Of a DNA stretch of 9,317 nucleotides, positions 6,942 through 9,317 are shown in pieces. Position 1 is the first letter of the stretch. The number at the start of each line of letters is the position of its first letter. The notes under the pieces are model-generated. The model searched no databases, was not told where the DNA came from, and worked only from the letters and a program-made list of their open reading frames with translations. Source of the DNA: JBPCRW01 sp050996405 (GTDB lineage: Bacteria; Acidobacteriota; Blastocatellia; Pyrinomonadales; Pyrinomonadaceae); assembly GCA_050996405.1 (NCBI GenBank), contig JBPCRW010000069.1, positions 1 to 9,317 of the forward strand. Direction: 5' to 3'. A program made the position numbers and the translations under genes.

Positions 6942-6977
6942 TTGAATGATTCTAGCTTGAATGATTCTAGCTTGAAT
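6942..6977. repeat. 15-bp tandem repeat, 2.4 copies
   Basis: The unit TTGAATGATTCTAGC occurs at 6942-6956 and 6957-6971, followed by a partial third copy TTGAAT (6972-6977). It lies 45 bases upstream of the thioredoxin-like gene, where a promoter would be expected. The third TTGAAT could serve as a -35-like element, with a weak TATTTC 17 bases on (6995-7000). Copy number could affect expression. Confidence 0.7.
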
Positions 6978-7022
6978 TGAGTCGGTTTTGTTTTTATTTC
7001 AAAACGGAAGGTAAATAAATTT

Positions 7023-7547
7023 ATGGATAAAATCAATCAAAAACTCGAAATGATGGCTACTATTTTCATTATTGTCGTCACAATTATGTTGGGAGTAGTT
7101 ATAACAAAACAGTTCTTTATAACTTCTCCGGCGGCAGCGGGTCAAAACAATTCTTCAGCGCAGCTGCAACCTGCAAATAATTCACCTCTTAAGATAGACG
7201 GAGTTGATTTTTCGCAGCAGCCAAAGACGGTAGTCTTAGCTCTCCAGCCGGGATGTCACTTCTGCACCGAAAGCGCGCCGTTCTATAAACGTTTAATCGA
7301 AAGCAGCCGGGATAGGAATATTAAAATCGTGGCGGTTTTGCCAAGCTCCCTCAAAGAAAGTCAAGATTATCTTCAGAAACTTGGAATCGATAATTTGGAA
7401 ATCAAAGAATCCTCTTTAAACAGTCTTAATGTGCAAGGAACTCCGACTCTGATTTTAGCCAATGAAAAAGGTGAAGTTATAAACACCTGGGTAGGAAAGC
7501 TGCCTGCCTCTAAAGAAGATGACGTTATCAATTCCATACTTCAATAA
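7023..7547 (+). CDS. Membrane-anchored thioredoxin-like (TlpA/thioredoxin-fold) protein
   Basis: The 174-aa product has one N-terminal membrane helix (about 11-29, MATIFIIVVTIMLGVVITK) without an obvious cleavage site, then a polar linker (33-58) and a thioredoxin fold. The strand QPKTVVLAL leads into the active site PGCHFC (C78, C81). The cis-proline loop is GTPTLIL (T140-P141), followed by the final strand and GEVINTWVGKL. All core thioredoxin elements are present, so it is expected to be a redox-active thiol-disulfide protein held at the inner membrane with its domain outside. The substrate is unknown; the Cys-rich segment of the upstream protease is a possible client, by context only. ATG 7023 has GGAAGG (7006-7011) 11 bases before it, a rather long spacing. 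It is paralogous to the protein at 1-209, which lies on the opposite strand. Confidence 0.9.
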   Translation: MDKINQKLEMMATIFIIVVTIMLGVVITKQFFITSPAAAGQNNSSAQLQPANNSPLKIDGVDFSQQPKTVVLALQPGCHFCTESAPFYKRLIESSRDRNIKIVAVLPSSLKESQDYLQKLGIDNLEIKESSLNSLNVQGTPTLILANEKGEVINTWVGKLPASKEDDVINSILQ

Positions 7548-7580
7548 ACCCGAAGTTCAATCGGCTTTTGCCCGGTGAAA

Positions 7581-7600
7581 TTTACTTTCATGAAAGTAAA
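7581..7600. promoter_or_regulatory. 20-bp perfect palindrome between thioredoxin-like gene and small exported protein
   Basis: TTTACTTTCATGAAAGTAAA is a perfect loopless inverted repeat, and with one bulged T it extends on both sides (AAATTT...AAATTT). It lies 34 bases after the stop at 7547 and about 60 bases before the gene at 7662. It could be an operator for that gene or an AT-rich terminator stem; no T run follows. Confidence 0.4.
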
Positions 7601-7661
7601 ATTTGAGGATATAAATTAGAAATAAAATGCATTACAGAGTGTTTAATTAAAAGAGGACAAA

Positions 7662-7982
7662 ATGATAAAGGGATTAAATTCATCGATCACAAAGAAACTG
7701 ATATGGCTCGCTTTTCTGACCGCAGCAACGTTTTTTGTTACCAATCAGGCGCATCAAAATGAAACTGTGCAATCGAATCAACCTATTGTCAATACGCAAA
7801 GTCAGCCCGGTTCCTCGCAACAGGATTATTCAACGACATCCGACTCTGCCGATTCTCCATCGGTTTTTCGTTCTTCGTATAAATTTCTTAAGCGGCAACC
7901 GGTTCAAAGGAAACGCCCTATTCCTGCCCGTAGCAATTTAATAATTGATGAAAGTAACAATTCAGCAGAAACTACGCGGTAA
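7662..7982 (+). CDS. Small exported or membrane-anchored protein, 106 aa, unknown function
   Basis: ATG 7662 follows AGAGGA (7652-7657). The N-terminus is basic, then a hydrophobic core at about residues 13-26 (LIWLAFLTAATFFV) precedes a polar Asn/Gln/Ser-rich region (about 28-68). The C-terminal third is strongly basic (YKFLKRQPVQRKRPIPARSN) and ends in a short acidic, polar tail. No family is recognised and there are no cysteines, so it is not an obvious disulfide client of the thioredoxin-like protein encoded just upstream in the same direction. Its length and composition suit a short secreted or tethered peptide. The frame is supported by the ribosome-binding site, the leader peptide and the downstream hairpin, not by homology. 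Confidence 0.65.
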   Translation: MIKGLNSSITKKLIWLAFLTAATFFVTNQAHQNETVQSNQPIVNTQSQPGSSQQDYSTTSDSADSPSVFRSSYKFLKRQPVQRKRPIPARSNLIIDESNNSAETTR

Positions 7983-8005
7983 ATATTATCTTGGGAAATA
8001 TTTTT
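7981..8005 (+). terminator. AT-only hairpin with T tract overlapping the stop codon at 7980
   Basis: AAATATT (7981-7987) can pair with AATATTT (7997-8003), and the T tract runs to 8005. The stem contains no G-C pair, so it is weak, but its position directly at the stop of the 106-aa gene suggests a terminator. Confidence 0.3.
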
Positions 8006-8026
8006 GAATAGCTGCAAATAAAAATT

Positions 8027-8080
8027 ACTTTCGGTAGACTTATGCTTAAATTTTACACCTTCGGCAAAGGTATGGTTAAA
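8027..8080 (+). repeat. Imperfect 24-bp direct repeat, two copies
   Basis: Copies lie at 8027-8050 and 8057-8080, with 18 of 24 positions identical and a 30-base period. Each contains TTCGG and ends with a TATG-x-TTAAA block. The second copy can fold ACCTT (8057-8061) with AAGGT (8067-8071). Meaning is unknown. Confidence 0.4.
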
Positions 8081-8279
8081 AGCTAAAATTACTATACGAA
8101 ATTTTCATCTCTAAGTTGTCGATATTAGTGCAACAAAGGGCGTGAGCCTTTCTCTTTTGACTGCCGGATTTCATCCAACCAAATCCGCGCTGCCGGAATC
8201 GGTCTTTGCTAAAATTTCATCGAAAATAATAAGTTCGTTTTTTTCTATAAAATTCTGATTAAATTTCCCTTTGCGCCCG

Positions 8280-8527
8280 ATGCTGATTGCTTATATCAAA
8301 AGCGAGATTTTAAAGGGCAAACAGTTTCCGTTTAATAATCATTTCTATATCTTTGAATCGTCGCTCAAGGAGTTTATTGAAAAATACGGGAAAGAATCTA
8401 TCAAAGACTAAGGCGACTAGAAGAAATTCGTAGAAGGTTAAAGAATTTTAGCGGCTATAGATTTTTCTCTGATAAATTCATTGATCTTTTAGTAGCGGAC
8501 TTTAGCAAACAATGTGAAAATCTTTAG
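8280..8527 (+). pseudogene. Broken small gene in two frames
   Basis: From ATG 8280 a 43-aa reading (MLIAYIKSEILKGKQFPF..., ending EKYGKESIKD) stops at 8411. Immediately afterwards a second frame reads RLEEIRRRLKNFSGYRFF and DKFIDLLVADFSKQ and stops at 8527. Both look like real protein, and they join near 8400-8414 if one base is shifted, giving about 80 residues of mostly helical, charged sequence. No ribosome-binding site precedes ATG 8280, and the upstream part of the gene may be lost. A further 55-codon frame from GTG 8514 to TAG 8681 overlaps its end and is less convincing. I do not recognise the family. Confidence 0.35.
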
Positions 8528-8640
8528 AAAACTATCTGAAGATTTACAGTTGGGCTGGCGGAATGTTTACGTAATGCCGGGTATTTTTGCGACGGCAACC
8601 TTGACTTTTGCAAAACGCCTGAGAAAATATCGTTTTATTC

Positions 8641-8739
8641 CTATTTTGTTTTTGGGTTATGCTGAAACTTCATCGTACTAGCCACCAGAATCAGGGTTTT
8701 ATAGGCATCGCCATCATATCTAATCAATCGTTCCACGGA
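8641..8739 (-). pseudogene. Possible transposase C-terminal remnant
   Basis: A minus-strand piece of 32 residues reads VERLIRYDGDAYKTLILVAS, then TMKFQHN, and stops at 8641. A VER...RY.......L.LA.. pattern recalls the C-terminal end of IS5-type DDE transposases, in which VER precedes an Arg-rich turn and a final hydrophobic helix. The piece is flanked by stops and no terminal inverted repeats were found, so this is a tentative reading. Confidence 0.22.
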
Positions 8740-8797
8740 CTATAAATGTAGTATTTAGATATATTTAGATGAAAAATGTCGATTTTCTCCAGCGGCG

Positions 8798-8831
8798 TAT
8801 CATAAAATTCTGGTTTTATGATATAGTTTTT
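8798..8831 (+). terminator. Perfect 10-bp hairpin followed by a T run
   Basis: TATCATAAAA (8798-8807) and TTTTATGATA (8814-8823) form a perfect stem around TTCTGG, and TAG then five T residues follow. The layout matches a plus-strand intrinsic terminator, although the stem is AT-rich. No intact gene ends just before it, so it may have belonged to a lost gene. Confidence 0.4.
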
Positions 8832-8900
8832 GTTGAAAACAAGAAAATTTTAGATAAATATCTTGCTAAGTTGTTGGTTTTATTAAATAACCCGTTCTCA

Positions 8901-8930
8901 AATTCCGCCCCGACGGTTTTGGCGGGAATT
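8901..8930 (-). terminator. GC-containing hairpin just after the Fic-family stop
   Basis: AATTCCGCC (8901-8909) pairs with GGCGGGAATT (8921-8930) with one bulged base. It starts 8 bases after the stop of the minus-strand Fic gene. The following minus-strand sequence is not a T tract, so terminator activity is uncertain. Confidence 0.35.
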
Positions 8931-8937
8931 GAAAATA

Positions 8938-9317
8938 TTACGACTCGGCTAGTGACTCTGAAATTGCGTGAACCGCTGCCTCGATGCGCTCGATTTCCTT
9001 GTCGGTCAGTTCAGGAAATTCGTTCGTCCGTTTATTTTTAGAAAGCGTTCCCCGATTTTGCAAAATCATCCGTATCAGCAAGGAAGCGCGGCGGTCGGGC
9101 AGATCAACAATTTCCATCACGGCTTGCAAAGCGCGGTCGAAAACAATCAAAAACATGAGTTCTTCGCGCAAATCGCGGCGAATCGTTTCGCTGACGCAGG
9201 CGTAGAGAAATTCGGCAAATTTGGTGGCATCCCAATAGCGATAGAGATGCGCGGTTTTATTGCTGACCGTCATCTTGCCGCTCATCTCCAAAGTGTATTC
9301 GATAAAAGGCAAAATCG
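8938..9317 (-). CDS. Fic-family protein, C-terminal part (cut by window edge)
   Basis: The frame enters from the right edge and stops at 8938-8940, giving about 125 residues. It reads LPFIEYTLEMSGKMTVSNKT, AHLYRYWDATKFAEFLYACV, SETIRRDLREELMFL, EIVDLPDRRASLLIRMILQN, then LSKNKRTNEFPELTDKEIERIE. This order (YRY.DAT...EFLY.CV..TI..DL..E..FL, a VD.PDR segment, an LLIR...QN.G.LSK segment, and F..LTD.E..RIE at the end) matches my recollection of the region C-terminal to the catalytic core in Fic-domain proteins. Those enzymes transfer AMP or related groups from nucleotides onto target proteins. The catalytic HPFx(D/E)GN(G/K)R motif would lie outside the window, so activity cannot be judged. The C-terminal helices are typically a winged-helix-like or helical extension. 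Its continuation past 9312 (I-L-P-F-I-E) is in frame, so no start should be placed inside the window. Confidence 0.75.
   Translation of the reverse strand, partial: ILPFIEYTLEMSGKMTVSNKTAHLYRYWDATKFAEFLYACVSETIRRDLREELMFLIVFDRALQAVMEIVDLPDRRASLLIRMILQNRGTLSKNKRTNEFPELTDKEIERIEAAVHAISESLAES

Larger units (their letters stand above)
7983..8937. other. Gene-poor interval with decayed fragments
   Basis: About 950 bases hold no intact gene. Visible are an imperfect direct repeat (8027-8050 and 8057-8080, 18 of 24 bases alike), a short minus-strand coding-like tail ending at 8125 (ARIWLDEIRQSKEKGSRPLL), plus-strand coding-like pieces in different frames (8280-8681), a minus-strand piece like a transposase tail (8641-8739), a 10-bp near-tandem repeat (8751-8770) and a hairpin with a T run (8798-8831). 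The pattern suits a graveyard of small or mobile genes. Confidence 0.55.

Noticed and set aside
6942..6977. CRISPR-like or attachment-site interpretation of the 15-bp repeat
   Set aside because: The copies are directly adjacent without spacers and too few; it is a simple tandem repeat.
8769..9041. 90-codon plus-strand ORF at the right side
   Set aside because: It runs through a terminator-like hairpin and then antisense to the Fic-family coding region; no ribosome-binding site and no recognisable content.

Overview
This window looks like an accessory stretch from an Acidobacteriota-type genome, most likely class Blastocatellia. That placement is an inference. It rests on a YD-repeat (RHS) relic, a secreted metzincin protease ending in a calcium-binding module of a type I associate with that group, small membrane-anchored thioredoxin-fold proteins, and long secreted Tyr/Asn/Ser/Pro-rich proteins. 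No rRNA, tRNA, CRISPR array or intact insertion sequence was seen.

Left part (1-1225). The minus strand carries the N-terminus of a membrane-anchored thioredoxin-like protein cut by the window edge, then a degraded RHS fragment (283-519). A frame-broken stretch follows up to about 890. Next is a gene-free leader region with a textbook promoter (933-961), a GAAA-capped hairpin with a T-rich tail (1020-1054) and a 34-bp perfect palindrome that contains a TATAAT box (1163-1196).

Centre (1226-6791). Two blocks of exported proteins lie on the plus strand. The first is a 180-codon ORF with a signal peptide that overlaps a 905-codon ORF without one. Coding sense in the second frame runs upstream of its ATG, so the two are probably one secreted protein of about 1083 aa split by a one-base frameshift. 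The second block is a two-gene operon joined by a TAGTG stop/start overlap: a 251-aa secreted protein of unknown function and a matrixin-like zinc metalloprotease of about 477 aa. The protease is also split from its signal peptide by a one-base shift, at a T5 run.

Right part (6792-9317). A strong stem-loop and a 15-bp tandem repeat precede a second membrane-anchored thioredoxin-like protein (7023-7547), a clear paralogue of the one at the left edge. A 106-aa exported protein follows. About 950 bases then hold only decayed fragments, hairpins and a possible transposase tail. At the right edge is the C-terminal part of a Fic-family protein on the minus strand.

Most intact genes encode envelope or exported proteins. 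A working picture is an export and surface cluster: a large Tyr-rich surface protein, a secreted protease with its partner protein, and membrane-bound thiol redox proteins. The edges are littered with RHS and mobile-element debris. I could not identify a proven novel system. The two frameshifts that each separate a signal peptide from its mature domain, and the promoter and palindrome architecture at 930-1200, most deserve a second look.
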